Source of the DNA: Psychrobacillus sp042944905
Lineage (GTDB): Bacteria; Bacillota; Bacilli; Bacillales_A; Planococcaceae
Direction of reading: 5' to 3'
NCBI RefSeq assembly: GCF_042944905.1
Contig: NZ_CP168496.1
Span: 1,612,001 to 1,676,000 of the forward strand
DNA length: 64,000 nt
The number at the start of each line of letters is the position of its first letter. Position 1 is the first letter of the stretch. Shown here in pieces: positions 52,134 to 60,855 of the stretch. The position numbers and the translations under genes are program-made. The notes beneath the pieces were generated by a model that had not been told where the DNA came from, ran no database searches, and saw only the letters and a list, made by a program, of their open reading frames with translations.

Positions 52134-52952
52134 GTGAGTAACGTTTTTATAGATTTAAAAGATTTAGTTGGAAAAGATGTCCGGTATATTGACGCTCGCT
52201 TTGATCTTGTAAATCGTGATGCAGGTCGAGATATGTATCAAATGGGGCACATAAAAGGGGCTATTTATTGGGACTTGGAAAAGGACTTGTCCGACATGGA
52301 AAGCAAGTTTGGTCGTCATCCTATGATTTCAAAAGAGAAGATGACGAAGCTTGTTAAGCAAGCAGGACTATTATTGGATGATTCGATTGTCATTTACGAT
52401 CAAGGTGGTTCGCCATTTGCATTACGTGCATATTTTTTATTGGAATGGGCCGGTTTTTCGGACATTCATGTTCTTCGTGAAGGGTTTGAAGAAGCGAAAA
52501 AAATTCTTCCTGTTTCCGACTTGGATTTGAATTATCCGCTTTCGAACGTCTCACCGATTTGGAAGGATGAACTATATGTTGATATTGAAACGGTTAAGAA
52601 AATTGTTGCAGGTGAAGTAGATGCTCAATTAATAGATGCTCGTTCAGCTATCAGGTATCGTGGTGAAATGGAGCCAATTGACGTTGTAGCAGGGCATATT
52701 CCTACAGCTCTAAATTTTGATTGGGAGCAGCTTAAACAGGATGGTAAATTTATGAAGCAAGAAGCATTAATAGAAAAACTAACTGATTTAACGGATAATA
52801 CAAAACCAGTTATTGCGTATTGTGGTAGTGGAGTTACTGCTGCACCTCTGTATGCAAGCTTAAAAGAAGCTGGTTATGAAAATGTTCAATTGTATGTGGG
52901 TAGTTATAGTGATTGGATTAGAGAAAATGGGATAGAAACTTCTTTAATGTAG
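52134..52952 (+). CDS. Sulfurtransferase with two rhodanese domains
   Basis: 272-aa thiosulfate/3-mercaptopyruvate sulfurtransferase-like protein. N-terminal inactive rhodanese domain (about 1-125) and C-terminal domain with the active-site loop AYCGSGVTA, Cys230. GTG 52134 was chosen because AGGGGG lies at the end of dynA just before it; the start is four bases after the dynA stop, so the two genes are co-transcribed. Sulfur donor and acceptor unknown. Confidence 0.88.
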   Translation: MSNVFIDLKDLVGKDVRYIDARFDLVNRDAGRDMYQMGHIKGAIYWDLEKDLSDMESKFGRHPMISKEKMTKLVKQAGLLLDDSIVIYDQGGSPFALRAYFLLEWAGFSDIHVLREGFEEAKKILPVSDLDLNYPLSNVSPIWKDELYVDIETVKKIVAGEVDAQLIDARSAIRYRGEMEPIDVVAGHIPTALNFDWEQLKQDGKFMKQEALIEKLTDLTDNTKPVIAYCGSGVTAAPLYASLKEAGYENVQLYVGSYSDWIRENGIETSLM

Positions 52953-52973
52953 TAGCAGCATGAATTTAATCCG

Positions 52974-53006
52974 AAGAAAAGGAAATCCTAGTGAGTTCCT
53001 TTTCTT
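52974..53006. terminator. Bidirectional terminator between convergent genes
   Basis: AAGAAAAGGAA and TTCCTTTTCTT pair around an 11-base loop between the rhodanese gene and the reversed hypothetical gene. Confidence 0.75.
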
Positions 53007-53373
53007 ATCGATCAAAGAAAAATTTTTTATTTATATAAGCACCATCTTTGTTGGCGATTATTTCTGCATAAGGAACACCAAAAACAGTGTATGCAATAAC
53101 TACGGACGAAATGAGTTCCCCATCTTCCTCCTCTAATGATTCAATTTCGTAAGAAACAATTAGAAGTTGATCTATAGAGTTACTAAACGTATCAGTAGTC
53201 ATTTTAATTACCTGCATAGCCATGTCCCTACTATTATTGTTTTCGTAATCCAGTAGATTTGTTTCTAAGAAGCTTGAAGGCAAAAAAGCCGAAATACCAA
53301 TAATTAATATAGCTAATTTAAAGAAAGCACGCCTTTTTTTTTGAGAAATAATTTTCTTGCTCGTCTTATTCAT
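53005..53373 (-). CDS. Hypothetical membrane-anchored protein
   Basis: 122 aa. Basic N-terminus (MNKTSKKIISQKKRR), one membrane helix (AFFKLAILIIGISAFL) and an external domain of about 85 residues with no motif I recognise. ATG 53373 was chosen because TTGGAG lies eight bases upstream; the TTG at 53388 is that ribosome site. Isolated gene, convergent with the rhodanese and divergent from rlmN. Confidence 0.6.
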   Translation of the reverse strand: MNKTSKKIISQKKRRAFFKLAILIIGISAFLPSSFLETNLLDYENNNSRDMAMQVIKMTTDTFSNSIDQLLIVSYEIESLEEEDGELISSVVIAYTVFGVPYAEIIANKDGAYINKKFFFDR

Positions 53374-53609
53374 ACTATACATCTCCAATTCGATATCAAA
53401 ACTATTATATTATTAAAAGTAGTTGAATGTATTAGTATATTATTCAATGCCTAACAAAATTAATCCACAATCGTTCTTAAAATAATTCGCATAGTTATTC
53501 AAAAACTAAATAATATCTTTTTACCTTCATTTCCGATATAATTAATTGTCGTATGTAAACATTTATAGTATAATAGGCAAATTGTATACGAATGAAATGA
53601 GGAATATGA

Positions 53610-54677
53610 ATGAAAAAATCGATATATGGTCTCACTAAAGATCAGTTAATAGAGTGGTTACTAGAACGCGGTCAGAAGAAATTCCGAGCGGAACAAGTTT
53701 GGGATTGGTTATATATTAAAAGAGTACAGAGCTTTGAAGAAATGAATAATGTGAACAAGGACTGTCTTCAAATATTAGAGGATAATTTTGTCATTCAAAC
53801 ATTAAAACAGTCTGTCAAACAGGAATCGGCTGATGGAACGATTAAATTTTTATTTGAAATGTCAGATGGGAATCTAATTGAAACTGTGTTGATGCGATTC
53901 AATTATGGTTTATCTGTTTGCGTTACAACACAAGTTGGCTGTAATATAGGTTGCAGTTTTTGTGCGAGTGGTTTGCTGAAGAAAAACCGTGATCTGGATT
54001 CAGGGGAAATCGTTGGTCAAATTATGAAAGTACAAGAACATTTAGATCAGCTTGGTAAGAGCGAACGCGTTAGTCATATAGTTGTTATGGGTATCGGAGA
54101 ACCATTCGATAACTACACGAATTTAATGAGTTTCTTACGTGTCGTAAACGATCAAAAAGGGCTTGCAATTGGAGCTAGACATATTACGGTTTCTACAAGC
54201 GGTCTTGCAAAAAAAATTATTGACTTTGCTAACGAAAACATTCAAGTGAATCTTGCGGTATCATTGCATGCTCCTAACGATGAACTTCGTACACGTATTA
54301 TGGTGATTAATAAAGCTTTTCCGATCGAAAAAGTAATGGCTGCGGTAGATTATTATTTAGAAAAAACAAACCGACGAATTACGTTTGAATATATATTACT
54401 TAGAGACGTGAATGACCATGTGGAAGAAGCGCACCAACTAGCTAAACTGCTTGAAAACAAACGTCATTTGTCCTATGTAAACTTGATTCCTTATAACCCG
54501 GTAGATGAGCACGGTCAATATCAACGAAGCTCAGAAGAATCCATCAGCGCATTCTTCCAAACACTGAAAAACAAAGGGATTAACTGCGGAGTTCGCATGG
54601 AACAAGGGACAGATATAGACGCTGCATGTGGACAACTTCGAAGTAAACAAATTAAAAAAGAAAAAACAACAGTATAA
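53610..54677 (+). CDS. rlmN: 23S rRNA (adenine-2503-C2)-methyltransferase, RlmN family
   Basis: 355-aa radical SAM methyltransferase that methylates A2503 in 23S rRNA and A37 in some tRNAs. The cluster motif is CNIGCSFC (C-x3-C-x2-C); methyl-carrying Cys in DIDAACGQLR near the C-terminus and the resolving Cys near INCGVRMEQG. Overall sequence is RlmN-like rather than Cfr-like (VCVTTQVGC, MGIGEPFDNY, ISLHAPN-type LAVSLHAPNDELR). In B. subtilis rlmN lies in a different locus near prpC-prkC, so this could be a second copy. Stand-alone, with its own terminator. Confidence 0.88.
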   Translation: MKKSIYGLTKDQLIEWLLERGQKKFRAEQVWDWLYIKRVQSFEEMNNVNKDCLQILEDNFVIQTLKQSVKQESADGTIKFLFEMSDGNLIETVLMRFNYGLSVCVTTQVGCNIGCSFCASGLLKKNRDLDSGEIVGQIMKVQEHLDQLGKSERVSHIVVMGIGEPFDNYTNLMSFLRVVNDQKGLAIGARHITVSTSGLAKKIIDFANENIQVNLAVSLHAPNDELRTRIMVINKAFPIEKVMAAVDYYLEKTNRRITFEYILLRDVNDHVEEAHQLAKLLENKRHLSYVNLIPYNPVDEHGQYQRSSEESISAFFQTLKNKGINCGVRMEQGTDIDAACGQLRSKQIKKEKTTV

Positions 54678-54730
54678 GAAGAGAACATTAATAAAATATT
54701 AAAATCAGTGGAACTTGCGAAAAAAAGTAA

Positions 54731-54783
54731 CCCATGATAAAGAAGCACAGAGCATCCGAAATTGTTTCTTCGGATGCTTTTTT
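54731..54783 (+). repeat. Partial copy R5 of the dispersed repeat, acting as rlmN terminator
   Basis: CATGATAAAGAAGCACAGAGC matches the start of R1-R3 and is followed by the 5' hairpin in altered sequence: GCATCCGAA (54752-54760) with TTCGGATGC (54769-54777) and six T. Both arms differ from the GCGGACGAA/TTCGTCCGC of R3 in matching positions. It has the form of an intrinsic terminator after rlmN. The central hairpin and 3' blocks are absent. Confidence 0.7.
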
Positions 54784-54808
54784 GTGTGTAGAATTGTATT
54801 AATTGTTC

Positions 54809-54858
54809 AAACAAACATGAAAGTTCGAACTTTCGTGTTTGTTTTGGTGCCAGGCACC
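54809..54858. repeat. Composite palindromes: AAACAAACA hairpin plus GGTGCCAGGCACC
   Basis: AAACAAACATGAAAG..CTTTCGTGTTTGTTT forms a near-perfect hairpin at 54809-54844, followed at once by the palindrome GGTGCCAGGCACC (54846-54858). The same pair of elements recurs at 61746-61831, and the core alone at 60989-61001. Confidence 0.8.
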
Positions 54859-54873
54859 TGAAATATAATGTTA

Positions 54874-54902
54874 TTGACTATCTTTCGAATGCAGTGTAAC
54901 AT
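54874..54902 (+). promoter_or_regulatory. Possible promoter of the ABC transporter operon
   Basis: TTGACT and TAACAT with a 17-base spacer, about 70 bases before the substrate-binding protein gene. No T-box consensus is seen in the leader. Confidence 0.4.
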
Positions 54903-54970
54903 ATCTTTAAAGTTGACACTTTAGCGAGTTGAATCGTTGGTGTAAAAAATACTGGGGGGTATGGAGGAAT

Positions 54971-55981
54971 ATGAGAAAAAGTATAAAAATATTGATGTTT
55001 ATGGTAATTGGTGCAGTTCTTTTATTGGCTGCCTGCGGAGGAAAAGAAAATTCAAGTTCGCCTACTGAAACAAATCAAGGAGCAAGTTCAAGTGGAGAAA
55101 CAAAGAAATTCAAAATAGGAGTTACACAAATTGTGGAACACCCGTCTTTGAATGCGGCATACGATGGATTTAGAAAAGCATTGGAAGATGCTGGAATTGA
55201 TGCAGAATACAAAGTGGAAAATGCTCAAAACGATAATAGTGCAAATACGACCATTGCAAATAATCTAGTAAGCTCTGGAGTAGATTTAATATTTGCTAAC
55301 TCAACACCAAGTGCTCAAGCAGTTGCGAGCGTAACAAAAGATATTCCAATTGTATTTACATCTGTTACAGATGCAGTTAGTGCTGAACTCGTTCAATCCA
55401 TGGAAAAACCGGGTGGAAATGTAACGGGAACTGTGGATACACAACCAGATGCAATACCAAGTACGATAAAATTTTTAAAAGAAGAATTAGGTGCAAAAAA
55501 TGTTGGGATGGTATTTAATGCCGGAGAACAAAATTCTCGTGCACAAGTGGATGCGGTTAAAAAGCAAATGAACGCTGTAGGGTTAAATGTAGTGGAAGCT
55601 TCTGTTTCTACTTCCGCTGAAGTAAAGCAAGCAACTGAATCTTTAATTGGAAAAGTAGATTCATTGTATATTATTACGGATAACACGGTTGTATCAGCTC
55701 TTGAATCAGTTGTGTCTGTTGCTAATGATCATAAGCTACCAATGATGGTAGGTGAATTTGACTCTGTAAAACGGGGTGGATTAGGCGCTTACGGATTTGA
55801 ATATTTTGATATCGGCTACGAAGCAGGACAAATGGCAGTTAAAATTTTAAAAGGGGAGAGTACAGCAGCGGAGTTACCTGTCCAATATCCTCAAAATTTA
55901 AGATTTGTCATCAATAAAGAAACCGCTGATATACTGGGTCTAAAAGTAAAAGATGAATGGAAAGCGGAATTTGCAAAATAG
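54971..55981 (+). CDS. ABC transporter substrate-binding lipoprotein, TrpX-like
   Basis: 336-aa extracellular solute-binding lipoprotein of the ABC_sub_bind family. Signal peptide and lipobox LLAACGG (Cys about residue 22), a Ser/Gly-rich linker, then two Rossmann-like lobes (IGVTQIVEHPSLNAAYDGF, ANSTPSAQAVASVTKDIPIVFTSVTDAV, PGGNVTGTVDTQPDAIPSTI). Relatives bind aromatic amino acids, and the streptococcal version is called TrpX; the ligand here is not established. ATG 54971 follows TGGAGG. Confidence 0.88.
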   Translation: MRKSIKILMFMVIGAVLLLAACGGKENSSSPTETNQGASSSGETKKFKIGVTQIVEHPSLNAAYDGFRKALEDAGIDAEYKVENAQNDNSANTTIANNLVSSGVDLIFANSTPSAQAVASVTKDIPIVFTSVTDAVSAELVQSMEKPGGNVTGTVDTQPDAIPSTIKFLKEELGAKNVGMVFNAGEQNSRAQVDAVKKQMNAVGLNVVEASVSTSAEVKQATESLIGKVDSLYIITDNTVVSALESVVSVANDHKLPMMVGEFDSVKRGGLGAYGFEYFDIGYEAGQMAVKILKGESTAAELPVQYPQNLRFVINKETADILGLKVKDEWKAEFAK

Positions 55982-55999
55982 ATAGGAGATTGATTCTTT

Positions 56000-57034
56000 A
56001 TGTTTTCAGCTATTTTTGGCTCTGTTGAGCAAGGAATCATCTATGCAATCATGGCACTCGGAGTGTATCTTACATTCCGAGTGCTAGATTTTCCGGACTT
56101 AACGGTAGATGGAAGTTTCGTTACGGGTGCTGGAACGGCAGCTACGATGATTGTATTAGGATATCATCCGTTGCTCGCTACGTTGGCTGCAATTGTGGTT
56201 GGGTTTGTAGCAGGATGCATGACGGGCTTATTACATACAAAAGGTAAAATAAATCCTTTACTTTCAGGAATACTAATGATGATTGCTTTATATTCTATTA
56301 ATCTTCGAATAATGGGTTTAACAGTGGAAAACTCAATTGGTCGGCCTAATATTCCCCTATTAAACTCGGAAACATTGTTTAGTTTGTTTTATGGCTGGTG
56401 GGGCAATTTAGGAATTGATGACTCTATAAATAACTTTCTGAAAAGTATTGGTGTTCAGTACGTTCCTGGAACTTGGGGAACGATTGTAGTAGTTGCAATT
56501 GTAGTTTTGGTTATAAAATTTATTGTAGATTGGTTTTTGAAAACCGAAATTGGTCTTGCAATTCGTGCAACTGGTGACAATAAAAAAATGATACGAAGTT
56601 TTTCTGCAAATACTGATAATCTAGTTATTATTGGTTTAGGTATTTCCAATGCACTTGTTGCTCTCTCCGGCGCATTAATTGCACAATATGCAAAGTTCGC
56701 AGATATTGGAATGGGAATCGGAATGATTGTGATTGGATTAGCATCGGTTATTATTGGTGAAGCCATCTTTGGAACGAAAACAATTGTTCGAACTACATTA
56801 GCTGTTATCTCCGGTGCGATTATTTACCGTATTGTGTTAGCTCTAGCTCTAAGAGTAGATTTATTAGATACAGGGGATATGAAATTAATTACAGCTATAA
56901 TTGTTATTGCTGCATTAATTTTGCCTCAATACTTTGATAAGCGCCGAGAGAAAAGAAGAAAAGCAAAGCGTCATTCGGAGCAAGCGATTAAGAATACTCA
57001 AGTCTTGAAGCAGGAGGGGAATGATCTTGCTTAA
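56000..57034 (+). CDS. ABC transporter permease, TrpY-like
   Basis: 344-aa BPD_transp_2-type permease with about eight to nine membrane helices (GIIYAIMALGVYLTFRVLDFPDLTVDGSFVTGAG at the N-terminus is family-typical) and a basic C-terminal tail. Member of the LivH/RbsC-like group paired with TrpX-like binding proteins. ATG behind AGGAG. Overlaps the ATPase gene by 14 bases. Confidence 0.9.
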   Translation: MFSAIFGSVEQGIIYAIMALGVYLTFRVLDFPDLTVDGSFVTGAGTAATMIVLGYHPLLATLAAIVVGFVAGCMTGLLHTKGKINPLLSGILMMIALYSINLRIMGLTVENSIGRPNIPLLNSETLFSLFYGWWGNLGIDDSINNFLKSIGVQYVPGTWGTIVVVAIVVLVIKFIVDWFLKTEIGLAIRATGDNKKMIRSFSANTDNLVIIGLGISNALVALSGALIAQYAKFADIGMGIGMIVIGLASVIIGEAIFGTKTIVRTTLAVISGAIIYRIVLALALRVDLLDTGDMKLITAIIVIAALILPQYFDKRREKRRKAKRHSEQAIKNTQVLKQEGNDLA

Positions 57035-57824
57035 ACTTCAATCGATCAATAAAATCTTTAATGAAGCAACTGCAGATGAGAAAATTGCCTTAGATCAAAT
57101 TAATCTAGAACTAAAAGTTGGAGATTTTGTCACAGTCATCGGCAGTAATGGAGCAGGGAAATCTACAATGATGAATATGATTTCAGGAGCAATCTCACCT
57201 GACTTTGGAAAAATAGTAATAGATCGTAAAGATGTTTCGAAACTACCAGAATATAAGCGATCTCAGTTTATTGGACGTGTCTTCCAAGATCCTATGGCAG
57301 GTACTGCACCTTCAATGACTATAGAAGAGAATCTTGCGCTTGCTTATTCGAGAAATAAAAAGCGTGGTTTAAAGATTGGAGTGGATAAAAAGAGACGAGA
57401 GTTCTTCGTCCAATCTTTGGAAACATTGCATTTGAACTTAGAAAGTCGATTAAATGCTAAAGTGGGTATGTTATCTGGAGGGGAAAGACAAGCACTGTCA
57501 CTATTAATGGCGACATTTACGAAACCTTCTATATTACTTTTGGATGAACATACTGCAGCGCTTGATCCTTCTCGAGCAGCGTTAATTACAAAGTTAACGA
57601 AACAATTAGTGGAAAAAGATCAACTCACTACCATTATGGTCACGCATAATATGCAACAAGCTCTGGATTTAGGAAATCGACTGATCATGATGGATAAAGG
57701 CCAAATTATTTTAGAAGTGGATGAAGAAGAAAAAAAATCACTTACGATTGAAAAACTCATGGATGAGTTCCAACGAATTCGTGGTGAAAAGTTGACAAGT
57801 GATCGAGCTCTTTTATCTGTATAA
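57021..57824 (+). CDS. ABC transporter ATP-binding protein, TrpZ-like
   Basis: 267-aa ATPase. Walker A GSNGAGKSTMMNMI, Q-loop in GRVFQDPMAG, signature MLSGGERQALSLLMA, Walker B ILLLDEHTAALDP and switch His in MVTHNMQQAL. ATG 57021 (or TTG 57027) behind GGAGGGGA inside the permease gene. Energises the preceding permease. Confidence 0.93.
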   Translation: MILLKLQSINKIFNEATADEKIALDQINLELKVGDFVTVIGSNGAGKSTMMNMISGAISPDFGKIVIDRKDVSKLPEYKRSQFIGRVFQDPMAGTAPSMTIEENLALAYSRNKKRGLKIGVDKKRREFFVQSLETLHLNLESRLNAKVGMLSGGERQALSLLMATFTKPSILLLDEHTAALDPSRAALITKLTKQLVEKDQLTTIMVTHNMQQALDLGNRLIMMDKGQIILEVDEEEKKSLTIEKLMDEFQRIRGEKLTSDRALLSV

Positions 57825-57831
57825 AATGTAA

Positions 57832-57878
57832 GGAATCGCTCCGAAAAGTCATTTATTGACTGATGGAGCGGTTCTTTT
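57832..57878 (+). terminator. Terminator of the ABC transporter operon
   Basis: AATCGCTCC pairs with GGAGCGGTT (with an inner AGTCA/TGACT stem) and is followed by CTTTTTT. Confidence 0.85.
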
Positions 57879-57887
57879 TTGATTCGA

Positions 57888-57922
57888 TGAAAAAGAAGCT
57901 ATCCTTATCAAAGGATAGCTTG
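57888..57922 (-). terminator. Terminator of katA
   Basis: On the minus strand AAGCTATCCTTTGATAAGGATAG-type hairpin (AGCTATCCTT / AAGGATAGCT) followed by TCTTTTTC, directly after the catalase gene. Confidence 0.8.
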
Positions 57923-57934
57923 AAGTAAGCACTA

Positions 57935-59413
57935 TTAAGCCATTGCGGCTTCCACATTGCCCCAAGGAATTTCCATGGCGACCGAAAGACCTTTTCCATA
58001 AGCTGGTTCTGCTTTGTAACAATGAATGATGTGACGAACTTTAATATGTTCTTCTACGCCATCCATATTACGAGCGGTGTTTTCAAATAATATTTGTTGT
58101 TGCTCACTACTCATTAGATTGAACAGTTTACCTGGTTGTTCGTAGTAGTTATCATCGTCTTCACGGAAGTCCCAAATGGATGCTGCACCATTAATCGCCA
58201 GAGCAGGCTCTTTGAATTCAGGTTGCGCTTTCCATTGACCGTAGCTATTTGGTTCATAGTGAAGTGTTCCACCTAAGTTACCATCTGTACGCATTGCTCC
58301 ATCTCTATGGAAGGAATGTACAGGGCATTTTGGTTGGTTAACCGGAATTTGGTGATGGTTTACACCCAGACGGTAACGTTGTGCATCACCATATGAGAAT
58401 AAACGACCTTGTAACATTTTGTCAGGAGAGAAGCTAATTCCTGGTACTACATTAGCTGGAGTAAAGGCTGCTTGCTCTACTTCTGCAAAATAGTTTTCAG
58501 GGTTGCGATTTAGTTCCCATTCGCCAACTTCGATTAATGGGAAATCTTTTTTATACCAAACTTTTGTTAAATCAAAAGGATTATATGGCATATTATTTGC
58601 TTGTTCTTCTGTCATCACTTGAATATACATTTTCCATTTAGGGAAATCACCTTGATCGATACTATCTAAAAGATCACGCTGATGACTTTCACGGTCTTTA
58701 CCGACAAGTACTTCTGCTTCTTGATCTGTTAAGTTTTTAATAGGCTGCTGTGAGCGCATGTGGAATTTAACCCAAACACGTTCGTTATTTGCATTTATCA
58801 TACTAAATGTATGGCTTCCGAAACCATGCATATTACGGTACGTTTCAGGAATTCCACGATCACTCATCACGATTGTCACTTGGTGAAGGGCTTCAGGTAA
58901 TGATGTCCAAAAATCCCAGTTGTTATTTGCGCTGCGCATATTGGTACGTGGGTCACGTTTAACAGCATGATTTAAATCGGGAAAGTTAAGTGGATCACGG
59001 AAGAAGAATACTGGTGTATTATTCCCAACTAAATCCCAATTTCCTTGTTCTGTGTAAAATCGCATAGAAAATCCACGAATATCTCGTTCTGCATCAGCAG
59101 CACCACGCTCACCAGCTACTGTGGAGAAACGCACGAACATTTCGGTTTCTTTTCCAATTTCAGAGAAAATACTTGCTTTAGTGTATTGGGTAATATCATT
59201 AGTAACAGTAAATTTACCGTAAGCTGCAGAACCTTTCGCATGCATACGACGTTCCGGGATTACTTCTCTATCAAAGTGCGCTAATTTTTCTAATAACCAA
59301 ATGTCTTGTAATAATAGCGGTCCTCTTGGACCAGCAGACATTGAGTTTTGGTTGTCCACTACTGGTGCACCGGCTGCAGTTGTCAATTTGTTGTTGTTTT
59401 GATTCTCTGTCAT
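57935..59413 (-). CDS. katA: Catalase (monofunctional, heme)
   Basis: 492-aa clade 3-type small-subunit catalase. Landmarks: HFDREVIPERRMHAKGSAAYG (catalytic His), VRFSTVAGERGAADAERDIRGFSMRFYTEQGNWDLVGNN (Asn), and RLFSYGDAQRYRLG with the heme-ligand Tyr. Destroys hydrogen peroxide in the cytosol. A PerR-box-like site lies just upstream. Ribosome site CTAGGGGGAAA. Confidence 0.97.
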   Translation of the reverse strand: MTENQNNNKLTTAAGAPVVDNQNSMSAGPRGPLLLQDIWLLEKLAHFDREVIPERRMHAKGSAAYGKFTVTNDITQYTKASIFSEIGKETEMFVRFSTVAGERGAADAERDIRGFSMRFYTEQGNWDLVGNNTPVFFFRDPLNFPDLNHAVKRDPRTNMRSANNNWDFWTSLPEALHQVTIVMSDRGIPETYRNMHGFGSHTFSMINANNERVWVKFHMRSQQPIKNLTDQEAEVLVGKDRESHQRDLLDSIDQGDFPKWKMYIQVMTEEQANNMPYNPFDLTKVWYKKDFPLIEVGEWELNRNPENYFAEVEQAAFTPANVVPGISFSPDKMLQGRLFSYGDAQRYRLGVNHHQIPVNQPKCPVHSFHRDGAMRTDGNLGGTLHYEPNSYGQWKAQPEFKEPALAINGAASIWDFREDDDNYYEQPGKLFNLMSSEQQQILFENTARNMDGVEEHIKVRHIIHCYKAEPAYGKGLSVAMEIPWGNVEAAMA

Positions 59414-59431
59414 TCACGATTTCCCCCTAGA

Positions 59432-59446
59432 TTAGAATATTTATAA
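59432..59446. promoter_or_regulatory. PerR-box-like operator upstream of katA
   Basis: On the minus strand TTATAAATATTCTAA matches TTATAATNATTATAA in all but two positions. It lies 19-33 bases upstream of the katA start. PerR control of katA is well known in B. subtilis. Confidence 0.6.
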
Positions 59447-59538
59447 TACAAGAATGATTATATCAAAAGAATGATTTTTTTACTAGGAATGAACAATAAT
59501 ATATTTTCGACAATTGCGTCAAAATATGTAGAAAAAAA

Positions 59539-59579
59539 TACAAACACTTGTGAAAGTATTGATGTCACAAGTGTTTGTA
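59539..59579 (-). terminator. Terminator of ilvA
   Basis: ACAAACACTTGTGA and TCACAAGTGTTTGT form a 14-bp stem, followed on the minus strand by a run of seven T. Ten bases after the ilvA stop. Confidence 0.92.
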
Positions 59580-59589
59580 TGAAATATAA

Positions 59590-60855
59590 TTAAATTAAAA
59601 GTTCGAAAAGAGTACTATCTTTGTTTACTTCTTTGTAAGAAAAACCATTCTCAGTCATTCGAGAAATAAGTGCCATATAATCATTACTATGTTTCAATTC
59701 AATTCCTACTAGTGCAGGACCACTTTCTTTATTATTTTTCTTGGTATACTCAAATGTCGTAATATCATCGCTTGGACCTAATACTTTATCTAGAAATTCT
59801 CGTAACGCCCCAGCTCTTTGAGGGAAGTTTACGATGAAGTAGTAAAGGAGACCTTCATGCATTAAAGATTTTTCTTTAATTTCTTGCATTCTACCAATAT
59901 CGTTATTTCCACCACTAATAACACATACTACTGATTTTCCTTTTATCTGACTTTCATAAAAATCAAGCGCTGCAATTGAAAGTGCCCCTGCTGGTTCTGC
60001 AATAATTGCGTGCTTATTGTACAAATCCAAAATAGTTGAACAAACTTTTCCTTCAGGAACGAGCACAATATCATCTACATATTTCTGGCAAACTTCATAG
60101 GTAAGACTACCTGCGCATTTTACTGCTGCCCCATCCACAAACTTATCAATAGTTTCCAAAACAATTGGTCCATTATTTTCTAAAGCTGCTTTCATACTAG
60201 CAGCACCCGCTGGTTCTACACCAATAATTTTTGTTTGAGGGGAGAGACTTTTTATATAAGTAGAAATCCCAGATATTAATCCACCGCCCCCAATACTTCC
60301 AAATACAAAATCAATAGGTTCTTCCATATCATTCATAATTTCAACGGCAACTGTTCCTTGTCCTGCAATGATATCCCGATCATCAAAAGGATGGATGAAC
60401 ATTCGATCTTCTGCTTCTGCATAAGCTATCGCGCTTTGTGCAGAATCATCAAAAGTATCTCCAGAGAGTATAATTTCAACAAATTCACGACCAAACATTC
60501 TCACTTGGTCAATTTTTTGTTTTGGTGTAGTGAGAGGCATAAATATTTTGGCTGTTATTCTTAAATGAGCGCAAGCATATGCAACGCCTTGTGCGTGATT
60601 ACCAGCACTAGCACATACTACCCCTTTCTTACGGGCCACATTCTCAATTGTCTTTATTTTGTAGTATGCTCCTCGTAATTTAAAAGAGCGAACATGTTGT
60701 AAATCTTCTCTTTTAATATAAACTGTGCAATTGTATTTTTCAGATAAATATTCGTTTTTTTGTAATGGTGTGTGTACCACTACATCTTTTAAAAACTGAT
60801 GTGCAATTAGCACATTTTCTACTTGAATTGATTTCATATCTGCTACTTGCATCAT
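59590..60855 (-). CDS. ilvA: Threonine dehydratase (biosynthetic)
   Basis: PLP enzyme deaminating threonine to 2-oxobutanoate, the entry to isoleucine synthesis. PLP-lysine in VRSFKLRGAYYKI, GSIGGGGLISG phosphate loop, CVISGGNNDIGR, and a C-terminal ACT-like regulatory domain (about 330-421, LLYYFIVNFPQRAGALREFL..ALVGIELK). ATG 60855 was chosen; the TTG at 60873 is part of the ribosome site TTGGAGG. Stand-alone, away from other ilv genes. Confidence 0.95.
   Translation of the reverse strand: MMQVADMKSIQVENVLIAHQFLKDVVVHTPLQKNEYLSEKYNCTVYIKREDLQHVRSFKLRGAYYKIKTIENVARKKGVVCASAGNHAQGVAYACAHLRITAKIFMPLTTPKQKIDQVRMFGREFVEIILSGDTFDDSAQSAIAYAEAEDRMFIHPFDDRDIIAGQGTVAVEIMNDMEEPIDFVFGSIGGGGLISGISTYIKSLSPQTKIIGVEPAGAASMKAALENNGPIVLETIDKFVDGAAVKCAGSLTYEVCQKYVDDIVLVPEGKVCSTILDLYNKHAIIAEPAGALSIAALDFYESQIKGKSVVCVISGGNNDIGRMQEIKEKSLMHEGLLYYFIVNFPQRAGALREFLDKVLGPSDDITTFEYTKKNNKESGPALVGIELKHSNDYMALISRMTENGFSYKEVNKDSTLFELLI

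Noticed and set aside
53610..54677. Cfr antibiotic-resistance methyltransferase
   Set aside because: Motifs and length agree better with RlmN (TQVGC, MGIGEPFDN, RMEQGTDIDAACGQLR); no Cfr-specific features.
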